A stretch of 64,000 bases of DNA, taken from Pseudomonas sp. MM213 (GTDB lineage: Bacteria; Pseudomonadota; Gammaproteobacteria; Pseudomonadales; Pseudomonadaceae). The stretch is from assembly GCF_020423045.1 (NCBI RefSeq), contig NZ_CP081943.1, positions 4,898,001 to 4,962,000 on the forward strand. The letters are read 5' to 3'. Of the stretch, positions 19,924 through 28,754 are shown in pieces. How positions within the stretch are numbered: the stretch's first letter is position 1; each line of letters starts with the position of its first letter. A program made the position numbers and the translations under genes. The notes below the pieces were generated by a model. The model ran no database searches. It was not told the origin of the DNA and saw only the letters and a program-made list of their open reading frames with translations.

Positions 19924-20747
19924 TTTTCCCTCATCCATTGATGGCGCCGGTGATTGAACTGGCATTGAAGGCTGGCGACGCGATCCTGCCGTTCTGGCGC
20001 ACCGGTACGACCGTGACCGCCAAGGCCGACGATTCACCGGTCACCGCTGCCGACCTGGCCGCTCATCATCTGATTCTGGCCGGGCTGACCGCGCTGGACC
20101 CGAGCATCCCGGTGTTGTCTGAAGAAGACGCCAACATTCCGCAGAGCGTGCGTGCCGGCTGGCAGCGCTGGTGGCTGGTCGATCCGTTGGACGGCACCAA
20201 GGAATTCATCTCCGGCAGCGAAGAGTTCACCGTCAACATTGCGTTGATCGAGCAGGGGCGAGTGGTGTTTGGCGTTGTGTCGATGCCGACCAATGGGCGT
20301 TTCTACGTCGGTGGTGCCGGTCTGGGCGCATGGCGTGGTGATAAGGACGCCGAGCCGCTGCCGATTCAGGTTCGCACCGTGCCCGCCCCGGGCGAGGCCT
20401 TCACGGTCGTCGCCAGCCGTCGGCATTCGAGCCCTGAGCAAGAGCGCTTGCTCGCCGGGTTGAGCGACAGCCTGGGTGAGCTGCAACTGGCCAACATCGG
20501 CAGTTCGCTGAAGTTTTGTTTGTTGGCGGAAGGGGCGGCGGATTGTTACCCGCGTCTGGCGCCGACTTCGCAGTGGGATACGGCGGCGGCCCAGGGTGTG
20601 CTGGAAGGGGCGGGCGGTGAAGTGCTGGAGTTGAGCGGCGTGCCGTTTACCTACCCCGCGCGGGAATCTTTACGGAATAACTATTTCATTGCGTTGCCAG
20701 CCAACGCGTCTTGGCGGGAACAGTTATTATTGTTGAGCTCAAAGTAA
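19920..20747 (+). CDS. cysQ: 3'(2'),5'-bisphosphate nucleotidase CysQ
   Basis: Magnesium-dependent, lithium-sensitive phosphatase of 275 residues that converts 3'-phosphoadenosine-5'-phosphate (from sulfate assimilation) to AMP. The metal-site motifs are SEED (67-70) and DPLDGTKEF (88-96), and the C-terminal site is APTSQWDTAAA. Overlaps nudE by four bases. Confidence 0.95.
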   Translation: MIFPHPLMAPVIELALKAGDAILPFWRTGTTVTAKADDSPVTAADLAAHHLILAGLTALDPSIPVLSEEDANIPQSVRAGWQRWWLVDPLDGTKEFISGSEEFTVNIALIEQGRVVFGVVSMPTNGRFYVGGAGLGAWRGDKDAEPLPIQVRTVPAPGEAFTVVASRRHSSPEQERLLAGLSDSLGELQLANIGSSLKFCLLAEGAADCYPRLAPTSQWDTAAAQGVLEGAGGEVLELSGVPFTYPARESLRNNYFIALPANASWREQLLLLSSK

Positions 20748-20965
20748 TCAGTTGGCTGTAAACAGGGCTGTAGTGCTACTGCTTTTTCATATGTTGCAAT
20801 GTTTTAAAAGTTTTAGATTTTTGGCGGGGTGCTAGTATTCAATTGTCAACTTGCATTGGTTGGCGCAAGAAAAAACGATACTTTTCGTTTGGTTGTCAGC
20901 ATGTATTTCTTTCTGTTGAGTTATATGTGGCAGTCTTGTAATTGATGCAGTGGGAAACTTTTAGA

Positions 20966-21403
20966 ATGAATATTAAATATGTTGCTTTGTTCGTCGGGCT
21001 TTCATTTTGTATGGGGAGTGTTTCTGCCGGGACAGTAACGATCAAGTCCCCTCCAGAAGGTATGATATTGTTGAAGGTCAACGGGCAAATCAATCATGGT
21101 GATGAGGATTTGGTGATCACCTCGACGGAAAATTTTGATATCAACGTTTGGCCTTTAATCGAAGTAGCAGGCCAACAAGAATTATTAGGTGTTACGTCAG
21201 TCACTCATCAGCCGCGGGCCACCGGACAGGCATTTAGCAATCAAACTCATTGTTCGATGCGACAAGAAGCTTACGGCTACAGAGTGACGATTGAACTGGG
21301 TGGCTCTGATTCGGTTTTCTGTAGGAGCGGGGAGTATAAAGTGAATAACCAACGTGCTTTAGATGGCATCTCGGATGTGGTTGTTACATACGAAAAACTT
21401 TAG
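20966..21403 (+). CDS. Small exported hypothetical protein, AT-rich gene
   Basis: Protein of 145 residues with a signal peptide (MNIKYVALFVGLSFCMGSVSAG) and a beta-rich mature part containing two well-separated cysteines (THCSMRQE and SVFCRSGEY) that may form a disulfide. Family not recognised. Its base composition and codon use are clearly more AT-rich than the flanking genes, suggesting it was acquired. The 200-base upstream gap is also AT-rich. Start chosen for the signal peptide; a start eight codons earlier is possible. Confidence 0.65.
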   Translation: MNIKYVALFVGLSFCMGSVSAGTVTIKSPPEGMILLKVNGQINHGDEDLVITSTENFDINVWPLIEVAGQQELLGVTSVTHQPRATGQAFSNQTHCSMRQEAYGYRVTIELGGSDSVFCRSGEYKVNNQRALDGISDVVVTYEKL

Positions 21404-21454
21404 CGTTGGCTGGCCAGCGATGCGGTGTCTCTGATACACCGCGTTGTCTGGATC

Positions 21455-21476
21455 GACAGCAAGCTGGCTCCTACAG
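21455..21476. repeat. Single REP-like unit
   Basis: GACAGCAAGCTGGCTCCTAC, one degenerate copy between the hypothetical gene and the convergent thioesterase gene; a decayed partner (GGCTGGCCAGCGATGCGG) lies about 45 bases to the left. Confidence 0.55.
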
Positions 21477-21480
21477 AGGC

Positions 21481-21936
21481 TTACCGGTGCAGGACGTACT
21501 GCCCGGTAAAGGTTACCGCATCCTCTTCACTTCCTGCATTCACAATCCGCGAATGCAGCGTCAACCGCGCTCTTCCATAACGCTGATACATCGCCAGAAA
21601 CTTCTTCCACACCGCCGCACTCGGCGCCTGGCAAATCGCGGTCGCGTCCATGGTCACCGGCAGCGGATAGCTGATTTGCCCTTCGTGAATCACGATGTGC
21701 CCGTCTTCAATGCCTTCTTCGCGCAAACGCAAATGCAGCCAGCCCCAACCCGCCAGTACCGCGCCGCAGTACAGACTGCCGCCGAACATGGTGCTCTTGT
21801 GATTGACGTTGGCTTCCAGCGGCAAGTGCAGGCGCAGTTGCTGGTCGTGCCAGTCGAGCACTTTGATGCCCATGGCTTGCGTCAGGGGAATGTCGCGGTG
21901 GAGGACTGATTCCAGGTGACGACTGTCGCGGCTCAT
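21481..21936 (-). CDS. Putative thioesterase, YiiD C-terminal type
   Basis: Hot-dog fold protein of 151 residues resembling the C-terminal thioesterase domain of YiiD/TIGR02447 (NHKSTMFGGSLYCGAVLAGWGWLHLRL, residues about 44-72). Members are found alone in Pseudomonas. The substrate is unknown. Start ATG 21936 was chosen by family length; the open frame further upstream overlaps dctD. It lies 31 bases after the dctD stop on the same strand. Confidence 0.85.
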   Translation of the reverse strand: MSRDSRHLESVLHRDIPLTQAMGIKVLDWHDQQLRLHLPLEANVNHKSTMFGGSLYCGAVLAGWGWLHLRLREEGIEDGHIVIHEGQISYPLPVTMDATAICQAPSAAVWKKFLAMYQRYGRARLTLHSRIVNAGSEEDAVTFTGQYVLHR

Positions 21937-21967
21937 GCAGGGCCCCTTGTTTGAAGTGATGACGGAT

Positions 21968-23362
21968 TCAATCGAGTTCGTCGGTGTGGCTACTGGCGCC
22001 GCTGTCGGCGAAGTTGAGGCCGTGCTTGCGCAGTTTGTCGTGCAAGGTTTTGCGCGGAATGCCGAGGGCTTCGGCGAGGCTGCGCACCGAGCTGTGAGAG
22101 CGCGCCAGTTCGGCGGCAATCAGCGTTTTCTCGAAGTTTTCCACCTGCTCGCTCAAGCCGCCGCTGACCGGTTCAACCGTTGTGCCCACCGTGCCATCCG
22201 GCGCGTTGTTGTCCAGCGCCAGTTCGAGGCCCAGGGCGAAACGTTCGGCGGCGTTTTGCAGTTCCCGCACGTTGCCCGGCCAGGTGTGACGCAGCAGCAG
22301 CGCTCGTTGCCCAGGTTGCAGTTCGTGGGGCGGCAAGCCATGGCGAGCACTGGCTTCATCGGCGAAGTGCTGGAACAGCATCAACGCATCTTCACCACGT
22401 TCGCGCAGCGGCGGAATGCGCAGCGGGGCGACGTTCAGGCGGTAATACAAGTCGGCGCGGAAGCGGCCCTGATCGGCGGCCTGGCGCAGGTCTTCCTTGG
22501 TCGCGGCGATGATGCGGATGTCCAGCGGGATCAACTGATTACCGCCCAGACGCTCGACCACACGTTCTTGCAGCAAACGCAGCAATTTCACCTGCACGTC
22601 CAGGCTCATGCTTTCGATTTCATCGAGGAAAACCGTACCGCCGCTGGCAAATTCGAACTTGCCGATACGGCGCTTCTGCGCACCGGTAAACGCGCCCGGC
22701 TCGTGACCGAACAACTCGCTTTCCACCACGGATTCGGCCAGAGCCCCGGCGTTGATCGCCACGAACGGGCCGTTACGCCGGTTCGACAAATCGTGCAGCG
22801 CCCGCGCCACGACTTCTTTGCCGGCGCCGGTTTCGCCGAGGATCAGCACATCGGCCTTGGTCGCCGCCAGTGCGCCGATCTGCTCGCGTAGACGCAGCAT
22901 TGGTGCCGATTGCCCGACCAGTCTTGTGCTCAGTTCATTGCGGTCGCTGAGGGCCAGACGCAAGCTGCGGTTGTCCAGCACCAGTCGGCGCAGGGCCAGC
23001 GCGCGGCGCACGCTGTCGAGCAAGGCGTCGCTGGCGAAGGGTTTTTCCAGAAAGTCATAAGCCCCGGCACGCATGGCTTGCACTGCCAGCGGCACGTCGC
23101 CGTGACCGGTGATCAGCAGCACCGGCAGTTCCGGGTCCTGGGCGTGCAGTTCAGTCAGCAGTTCCAGACCGTCCATGCCGGGCATGCGGATATCGCTGAC
23201 CACCACGCCCGGCCAGTCGCGCTCCAGTTGCCCGGCCAGGCCCTTGGCTTCGGCAAGCGGCAGGATTTTCAGGCCGGCCAGATCCAGCGTCTGGCTCAGG
23301 GCCTGGCGCAGATGGGGATCATCGTCGATCAGCACGACCTGGATGCGGTTGTCGATGGTCAT
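21968..23362 (-). CDS. dctD: DctD-type sigma-54 response regulator
   Basis: NtrC-family activator of 464 residues: receiver domain with phospho-Asp57 (VVVSDIRMPGMDG), AAA+ domain with Walker A GETGAGKE (176-183) and the sigma-54-contacting GAFTGA loop (223-228), and a C-terminal Fis-type helix-turn-helix (SVRSLAEALGIPRKTLHDKLRKHG). It activates genes for C4-dicarboxylate uptake in response to its kinase. The start overlaps the dctB stop by four bases. The target transporter gene is not in this window. A related paralog (AauR-type) is the alternative. Confidence 0.9.
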   Translation of the reverse strand: MTIDNRIQVVLIDDDPHLRQALSQTLDLAGLKILPLAEAKGLAGQLERDWPGVVVSDIRMPGMDGLELLTELHAQDPELPVLLITGHGDVPLAVQAMRAGAYDFLEKPFASDALLDSVRRALALRRLVLDNRSLRLALSDRNELSTRLVGQSAPMLRLREQIGALAATKADVLILGETGAGKEVVARALHDLSNRRNGPFVAINAGALAESVVESELFGHEPGAFTGAQKRRIGKFEFASGGTVFLDEIESMSLDVQVKLLRLLQERVVERLGGNQLIPLDIRIIAATKEDLRQAADQGRFRADLYYRLNVAPLRIPPLRERGEDALMLFQHFADEASARHGLPPHELQPGQRALLLRHTWPGNVRELQNAAERFALGLELALDNNAPDGTVGTTVEPVSGGLSEQVENFEKTLIAAELARSHSSVRSLAEALGIPRKTLHDKLRKHGLNFADSGASSHTDELD

Positions 23363-25173
23363 GCACTTCGGTCCTCGGACGGTTGCAGGCTCACGCCAGG
23401 TGCGCCTGCGCGCAGTTTCAGGGTAATCAGGGCGCCGCCTTCCTTGTGGTTGGCGAACGACAGTTCACCGCCGAAGGCGCGCATCAGGGTCTCGCAAATC
23501 GCCAGCCCCAGACCGAGCCCCTGCGTGCGGGTCTTGGTGGTGTAGAAGGGCTCGCTGGCGCGGCCAAGGGCTTCCATGCAAAAGCCGGGGCCGTTGTCGC
23601 GAATGTACAGATTGACGCCGTCGGCGGTGGATTGGGCACTCAACCAGAGTTTACGCGGCGGGCCTTTTTCCGTCAGCGCGTCCAGTGCGTTGGCCAGCAG
23701 GTTGCCGAGCACCTGGCGCAGACGGGTTTCCCCGGCCTCGACCCACAGCGTGGCGGCGGGCAAATCGCGGATCAGCTCGACTTCCATGCTCCGCCGACGC
23801 TTGGCCAGCAGCGCCAGCGCGTCGTCGAGCGCCGGTTGCAACGCGACGCTTTCCGGCGCGTGACGATCACGCCGGGCAAAGGCGCGCAGGTGCGCGATGA
23901 TCGAAGCCATGCGGCCGGTCAGTTCGCTGATCAGTTTGAGGTTGCCGCGCGCATCGTCGGTGCGCTGATGATCGAGCAGCACTTCAGCGTTTTCCGCGTA
24001 GCTGCGGATGGCGGCCAGCGGTTGATTCAGTTCATGGCTGATGCTTGCCGACATGGTCCCGAGCGCCGACAGCTTGCCGGCTTGCACCAGGTCATCCTGG
24101 GCGCGTACCAGTTCCTGCTGGGCGTGCTCGCGCTCCAGCACTTCCTGTTTCAGTCGGCGGTTGAGGCCTTCGAGGTCGCTGGTTCGTTCAGCGACCCGGC
24201 CTTCCAGTTCGCGCCGGGCCTTGGCTTCGAAGGCGATCCGTTCGAGGTAGTGACGGCGCCGTTGCATCATCAGGCCGAGCAGCAGCATTAACACCAACAG
24301 CGTCGCGCCGCCGATGGCGACCACCGTGCGCACCGGGCGATCGATCAAAGTGCGCGGCGCAAGAATGCTGACGCTCCAGCCGGTTTCGTCGATTTGCCGG
24401 GTCTGGGTCAGCCAGGCGTCAGGATTGAGATTCAACGGTTTCGGGTCGCGGGTCGGATAGGGTTGAATCGCAGTGATTGCCTCGCGCTCGCCCTCGCCCA
24501 GTGGCCGGGTCGCGCGGAATCGCCATTCTGCCCGCGAGGTGAGGATAACTACGCCGTTGTGGTCGGTGACCAGCAGTTGTTCCGGGGTTTTACCCCAAAG
24601 GCTTTCGGTGTGGTCCAGGTCGACCTTGACCACCAGCACGCCGAGGATTTTTTCACCGTCGCGCACGGCCGCCGCAAAGAAGTAACCGCGTTTGGCCGAG
24701 GTGGTGCCCAGCCCGAAAAACCGCCCGAGACGCCCGGCCATGGCTTCGCTGAAGTAGGGGCGAAACGAAAAATTCCGGCCGACGAAGCTGTCGTGTTTGT
24801 CCCAGTTGGACGCCGCGAGGGTCTTGCCGGTGGTGTCCATCAGGTACATGACTTCGGCACCGGTCTGCGCGCTGATGTTCTTCAGCAGGCGGTTGGCATT
24901 GCCTTGGGTCACACCGTCGTCGGGGGCCCCGAGCGTGGCGCGCAGGGCCGGCAGGTCGCCGAGGATCTGCGGCAGCACTTCATAACGGTGCAGGGTGCCC
25001 AGCAGGTTGGCGACGTACAGGTCGAGGGTCTGCCGGTTTTGCCCGGCCAGTTCGCTGCGGTAATAACGCTCGGCCAGATGCTCCAGCGGCCACAGCAACG
25101 GCGCCAGGCACAGCGCCAGCAGGGCGAGGCTACGCCAACGGGGTCTGCGGGGGAGGGTCGGAGTCATGAGCAT
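23359..25173 (-). CDS. dctB: DctB-type sensor histidine kinase
   Basis: Membrane kinase of 604 residues. The first transmembrane helix is near 15-33, a periplasmic double-PAS-type sensor region runs to about 285, a second helix (VVAIGGATLLVLMLLLGLMM) is near 290-308, then a coiled coil, the HisKA box SISHELNQPLAAIRSYAENA (about 375) and an HATPase domain (NLLANALDAL, DNGPGF, GLGLGLAICETLM). This is the layout of DctB, sensor of succinate, fumarate and malate. Coupled to dctD. Start 25173 assumed; ATG 25167 is equally possible. Confidence 0.9.
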   Translation of the reverse strand: MLMTPTLPRRPRWRSLALLALCLAPLLWPLEHLAERYYRSELAGQNRQTLDLYVANLLGTLHRYEVLPQILGDLPALRATLGAPDDGVTQGNANRLLKNISAQTGAEVMYLMDTTGKTLAASNWDKHDSFVGRNFSFRPYFSEAMAGRLGRFFGLGTTSAKRGYFFAAAVRDGEKILGVLVVKVDLDHTESLWGKTPEQLLVTDHNGVVILTSRAEWRFRATRPLGEGEREAITAIQPYPTRDPKPLNLNPDAWLTQTRQIDETGWSVSILAPRTLIDRPVRTVVAIGGATLLVLMLLLGLMMQRRRHYLERIAFEAKARRELEGRVAERTSDLEGLNRRLKQEVLEREHAQQELVRAQDDLVQAGKLSALGTMSASISHELNQPLAAIRSYAENAEVLLDHQRTDDARGNLKLISELTGRMASIIAHLRAFARRDRHAPESVALQPALDDALALLAKRRRSMEVELIRDLPAATLWVEAGETRLRQVLGNLLANALDALTEKGPPRKLWLSAQSTADGVNLYIRDNGPGFCMEALGRASEPFYTTKTRTQGLGLGLAICETLMRAFGGELSFANHKEGGALITLKLRAGAPGVSLQPSEDRSA

Positions 25174-25203
25174 CAGGCGCCTGAGGGTACAGGCGCATTA
25201 TGC

Positions 25204-26085
25204 CTAGGCTTGCCCGGCAAGACACTCGCGCAGCGCGGTTTGCCAGTCTGGCTGACTGACGCCCCATTCGCGGAGCAGCCGACTGCAATCGAGGCGCGAA
25301 TTCAACGGGCGGACGGCAGGCGTCGGGTATTCGCTGGAAGGGATGGGCAACAGGTGTGCGCAAGGCTTGCCCTGTTTGCGCAGCGCTTCTCCGATGGCCT
25401 GGGCGAAACCGAACCATGAGGTTTCACCTTGAGCGGTCAGGTGATAAGTGCCCCAGGCGCCCCGCTCACCGGCCTGCCAGCGCTCGATCAGCGCGAGGGT
25501 GCTGTTGGCGATCGTGCCGGCCCAGGTGGGCGCGCCGATCTGATCGGCAACGATGCGCAACTCGGGTTTTTCTTGCAGCAGACGCTGCATCGTCAGCAGG
25601 AAATTGCTGCCACTGGCCGAGTAGACCCAACTGGTCCGCAGAATCAGATGCATGCCTCCCACTGCCGTGATGGCTTGTTCGCCGGCCAGTTTGCTCTGGC
25701 CGTAGACCCCCAGCGGCTTGGGCGCGTCGGCTTCGTTGTAAGGCTCGCCCTTGCTGCCGTCGAACACGTAATCGGTGGAGTAGTGAATCAGCGGGATGCC
25801 CAGCGCCAGTGCTTCTTCGGCCAGAATTCCCGGGCCCGTCGCGTTGATGGCGAACGCCAGCTCAGGTTCGCTTTCTGCCCGATCGACCGCCGTGTGGGCG
25901 GCGGCGTTGATGATCAGGTCGGGACGAACGCGCCGGACCTGCTGACGAATCTGCTCCGGTTGAGCCAGATCGAGTTGATCGCGCCCCAGCACCATGAGTT
26001 CATCAGCCGCGCTCAAGCGGCGCTGCAGTTCGCGGGCGACCTGGCCGTGCTGGCCAATGATGAGAATTCGCAAAGGGATTTTCAT
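25204..26085 (-). CDS. rfbD: dTDP-4-dehydrorhamnose reductase
   Basis: Last enzyme of dTDP-L-rhamnose synthesis, 293 residues, NADPH-dependent. N-terminal Rossmann motif IIGQHGQVARELQRRL, STDYVFDG at about residue 100 and the catalytic YGQSKLAGEQ (Tyr-X3-Lys). Fourth gene of the rfbB-rfbA-rfbC-rfbD operon, overlapping rfbC by four bases. Confidence 0.96.
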   Translation of the reverse strand: MKIPLRILIIGQHGQVARELQRRLSAADELMVLGRDQLDLAQPEQIRQQVRRVRPDLIINAAAHTAVDRAESEPELAFAINATGPGILAEEALALGIPLIHYSTDYVFDGSKGEPYNEADAPKPLGVYGQSKLAGEQAITAVGGMHLILRTSWVYSASGSNFLLTMQRLLQEKPELRIVADQIGAPTWAGTIANSTLALIERWQAGERGAWGTYHLTAQGETSWFGFAQAIGEALRKQGKPCAHLLPIPSSEYPTPAVRPLNSRLDCSRLLREWGVSQPDWQTALRECLAGQA

Positions 26086-26627
26086 GGAAGCAGTTCAGAT
26101 TCCTGCCAGCTTTTACCGTGTTGGTCCTTTTCTGACAGTTGAGGCGCTTCTTCCAGTTCCCAGTCGATGGCCAGTGTCGGATCGTCCCAGCGAATGCAGC
26201 GATCTGACGCAGGGTCGTAATAGTCGGTGGTTTTGTAGAGAAACTCGGCGTACTCGCTCAGTACCAGGAAGCCATGGGCGAAGCCTTCCGGTATCCACAA
26301 CTGACGATTGTTCTGTGCGGACAAACGCACACTGGCCCAGCGTCCGAAGTTTGGCGAACTGCGGCGGACATCAAGGGCCACATCGAGCACTTCCCCAGCA
26401 GTCACCCGAACCAGCTTGCCCTGGGTGTGTTGCACCTGATAGTGCATGCCACGCAGCACGCCTTTTCGCGAACGCGAGTGGTTGTCTTGAACGAATGCTT
26501 TCTTGAGGCCGGTGGCGTTTTCAAACTCACGGACATTGAAGCTTTCATAGAAAAACCCACGTTCGTCACCAAACACCTTCGGCTCGATAATCAGCACACC
26601 TGGTAACTGGGTGGGGGTGACTTTCAT
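26082..26627 (-). CDS. rfbC: dTDP-4-dehydrorhamnose 3,5-epimerase
   Basis: Cupin-fold epimerase of 181 residues. Landmarks are FGDERGFFYESFN, the catalytic-His region VLRGMHYQ, and the YKTTDYYDPASDRCIRWDDP segment with the active-site Tyr. Starts in the stop codon of rfbA (one-base overlap) and overlaps rfbD by four bases. Confidence 0.96.
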   Translation of the reverse strand: MKVTPTQLPGVLIIEPKVFGDERGFFYESFNVREFENATGLKKAFVQDNHSRSRKGVLRGMHYQVQHTQGKLVRVTAGEVLDVALDVRRSSPNFGRWASVRLSAQNNRQLWIPEGFAHGFLVLSEYAEFLYKTTDYYDPASDRCIRWDDPTLAIDWELEEAPQLSEKDQHGKSWQESELLP

Positions 26628-27499
26628 TACGCTTCTCCGGCAATCGTGTAGAGATACTGGCCATAACCGGTCTTGCCGAAATACTTCGCTCGCTCAAGCA
26701 AGTGCTCGCGATCGATCCAGCCATTCATGTAGGCAATTTCTTCGAGACAGGCCACTTTCAGTCCCTGGCGGTGCTCGATGGTTTGCACATATTGCGACGC
26801 TTCGAGCAGGCTGTCGTGAGTGCCGGTATCGAGCCAGGCGAAACCGCGGGTAAAACGCTCGACCTGAAGATCGCCGCGTTGCAGATAGGCGTTGTTCACA
26901 TCGGTGATTTCCAGCTCGCCGCGCGGTGACGGTTTGACGGCCTTGGCAATGCGGATAACGTCGTTATCGTAGAAATACAGCCCGGTGACCGCATAGCTGG
27001 ACTTTGGCTTGAGCGGTTTTTCTTCGATCGAGATGGCGCGGCCTTCTGTATCGAAGTCGATCACGCCAAAGCGCTCCGGGTCCTTGACCCAGTAGCCGAA
27101 TACCGTCGCTCCGCTGGTTTGCTGCGCAGCTCTTTGCAACTGGGCACCGAAATGCTGACCATGGAAGATGTTGTCACCGAGGATCAGGCACACCGGGTCG
27201 TCGCCGATGAATTCTTCACCAATCAGAAACGCCTGGGCCAGGCCATCCGGCGTAGGCTGTTCGGCGTAGCTGAAATGGACACCGAACTGACTGCCGTCAC
27301 CCAGCAGGTTGCGGTACTGCGGCAGATCCTGCGGGGTGGAAATCACCAGGATTTCCTTGATGCCAGCCAGCATCAACACCGAGATCGGGTAGTAGATCAT
27401 CGGCTTGTCGTAGATCGGCAACAGCTGTTTGGAAACGCCTAGCGTGATCGGGTGCAGGCGCGTGCCCGACCCTCCAGCCAACACAATTCCTTTCATCAT
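26627..27499 (-). CDS. rfbA: Glucose-1-phosphate thymidylyltransferase
   Basis: First enzyme of the dTDP-rhamnose pathway, 290 residues, making dTDP-glucose from dTTP and glucose-1-phosphate. The nucleotide-binding signature is [14 protein letters not shown] (4-17), with [15 protein letters not shown] following. Overlaps rfbB by four bases. Of the two adjacent ATG codons (27499 and 27496) either could serve. Confidence 0.97.
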   Translation of the reverse strand: MMKGIVLAGGSGTRLHPITLGVSKQLLPIYDKPMIYYPISVLMLAGIKEILVISTPQDLPQYRNLLGDGSQFGVHFSYAEQPTPDGLAQAFLIGEEFIGDDPVCLILGDNIFHGQHFGAQLQRAAQQTSGATVFGYWVKDPERFGVIDFDTEGRAISIEEKPLKPKSSYAVTGLYFYDNDVIRIAKAVKPSPRGELEITDVNNAYLQRGDLQVERFTRGFAWLDTGTHDSLLEASQYVQTIEHRQGLKVACLEEIAYMNGWIDREHLLERAKYFGKTGYGQYLYTIAGEA

Positions 27500-28578
27500 G
27501 CGAGTAACTCCTTGATATCGGTGGAGCCTAGTCGTTCACCCTGATAACTGCCATCTTGAACGCGGCGGCACCATTCCAGGTTTTCCAGATACCACTGAAC
27601 GGTTTTGCGCAGGCCGGTTTCGAAGGTCTCTTCAGGCACCCAACCCAGGTCGCGCTCGATTTTGCCGGCATCGATCGCGTAACGCAGATCGTGCCCGGGG
27701 CGGTCCTGGACGAAGGTGATCAAGTCGGCATACCGAGTAACACCGGCTGGTTTGACCGGGGCGAGTTCTTCGAGCAGGGCACAGATGCTGCGTACCACGT
27801 CGATGTTCGTCTGTTCGTTGTGTCCGCCAATGTTGTACGTCTCGCCGACGACACCTTCGGTGACTACTTTGAGCAGCGCTCGTGCGTGATCCTCGACGAA
27901 CAGCCAGTCGCGGATCTGCAGGCCGTTTCCGTAGACCGGCAGCGGCTTGCCGGCCAGTGCGTTGAGAATCACCAGCGGAATCAATTTTTCGGGGAAGTGG
28001 AATGGGCCATAGTTGTTCGAGCAGTTGGTCAGCAATACCGGCAGCCCGTAGGTACGCTGCCATGCGCGGACGAGGTGGTCCGAGGCCGCTTTGCTGGCGG
28101 AGTACGGCGAGCTTGGCGCGTACGAAGTCGTTTCGGTGAACAGATCATCGACACCGTGCAGGTCGCCGTAGACTTCATCGGTGGAGATATGGTGGAAGCG
28201 GAAGGCGCTTTTTTCCGGCTCGGCCAGCGTGTGCCAGTAGGCGCGAGTGGCCTCCAGCAGGCTGTAGGTGCCGACGATATTGGTTTGAATGAAGTCCGAA
28301 GGCCCATCGATAGAGCGGTCGACATGGGACTCTGCCGCCAGGTGCATGATGGCGTGTGGCTGGAAACGTGTCAGTACGGCGCTCACGGTGGCTTGATCGA
28401 CAATATCGGCCTGCACGAACTCGTAGCGAGTGTCGGTGGCAATGCTGGTCAGCGATTCGAGATTGCCCGCATAGGTCAGTTTGTCCAGGTTGAGCACTTC
28501 ATGCTCGGTGTGCCGAATCAGCTGGCGAACCAGAGCAGAGCCGATGAAGCCGGCGCCGCCGGTGATGAGAATACGCAT
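27496..28578 (-). CDS. rfbB: dTDP-glucose 4,6-dehydratase
   Basis: NAD-dependent short-chain-type dehydratase of 360 residues giving dTDP-4-keto-6-deoxyglucose. [10 protein letters not shown] (7-16) binds [15 protein letters not shown] is intact, and the active site is [15 protein letters not shown] with the Tyr-X3-Lys pair. First gene of the four-gene operon. Its product is also the substrate of the WecE-type aminotransferase at 49536, which links the core operon to the island block, by inference. Confidence 0.97.
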   Translation of the reverse strand: MRILITGGAGFIGSALVRQLIRHTEHEVLNLDKLTYAGNLESLTSIATDTRYEFVQADIVDQATVSAVLTRFQPHAIMHLAAESHVDRSIDGPSDFIQTNIVGTYSLLEATRAYWHTLAEPEKSAFRFHHISTDEVYGDLHGVDDLFTETTSYAPSSPYSASKAASDHLVRAWQRTYGLPVLLTNCSNNYGPFHFPEKLIPLVILNALAGKPLPVYGNGLQIRDWLFVEDHARALLKVVTEGVVGETYNIGGHNEQTNIDVVRSICALLEELAPVKPAGVTRYADLITFVQDRPGHDLRYAIDAGKIERDLGWVPEETFETGLRKTVQWYLENLEWCRRVQDGSYQGERLGSTDIKELLA

Positions 28579-28754
28579 GTGGGCCAGCCTTTTTTCCGTC
28601 AGACGATATAGCGAATGATCATAGCTTGTCGGCAGGAGAGTGGTGGTGCAATAGGGTTGTGTCTCAATTTGGGTTTTGTGGCGTAAACAGGGGGTTGATT
28701 ATCGATCGATGCAGTGGCGATATAAGCGCCTAATAACATTTCAGGGGTTGTTGT

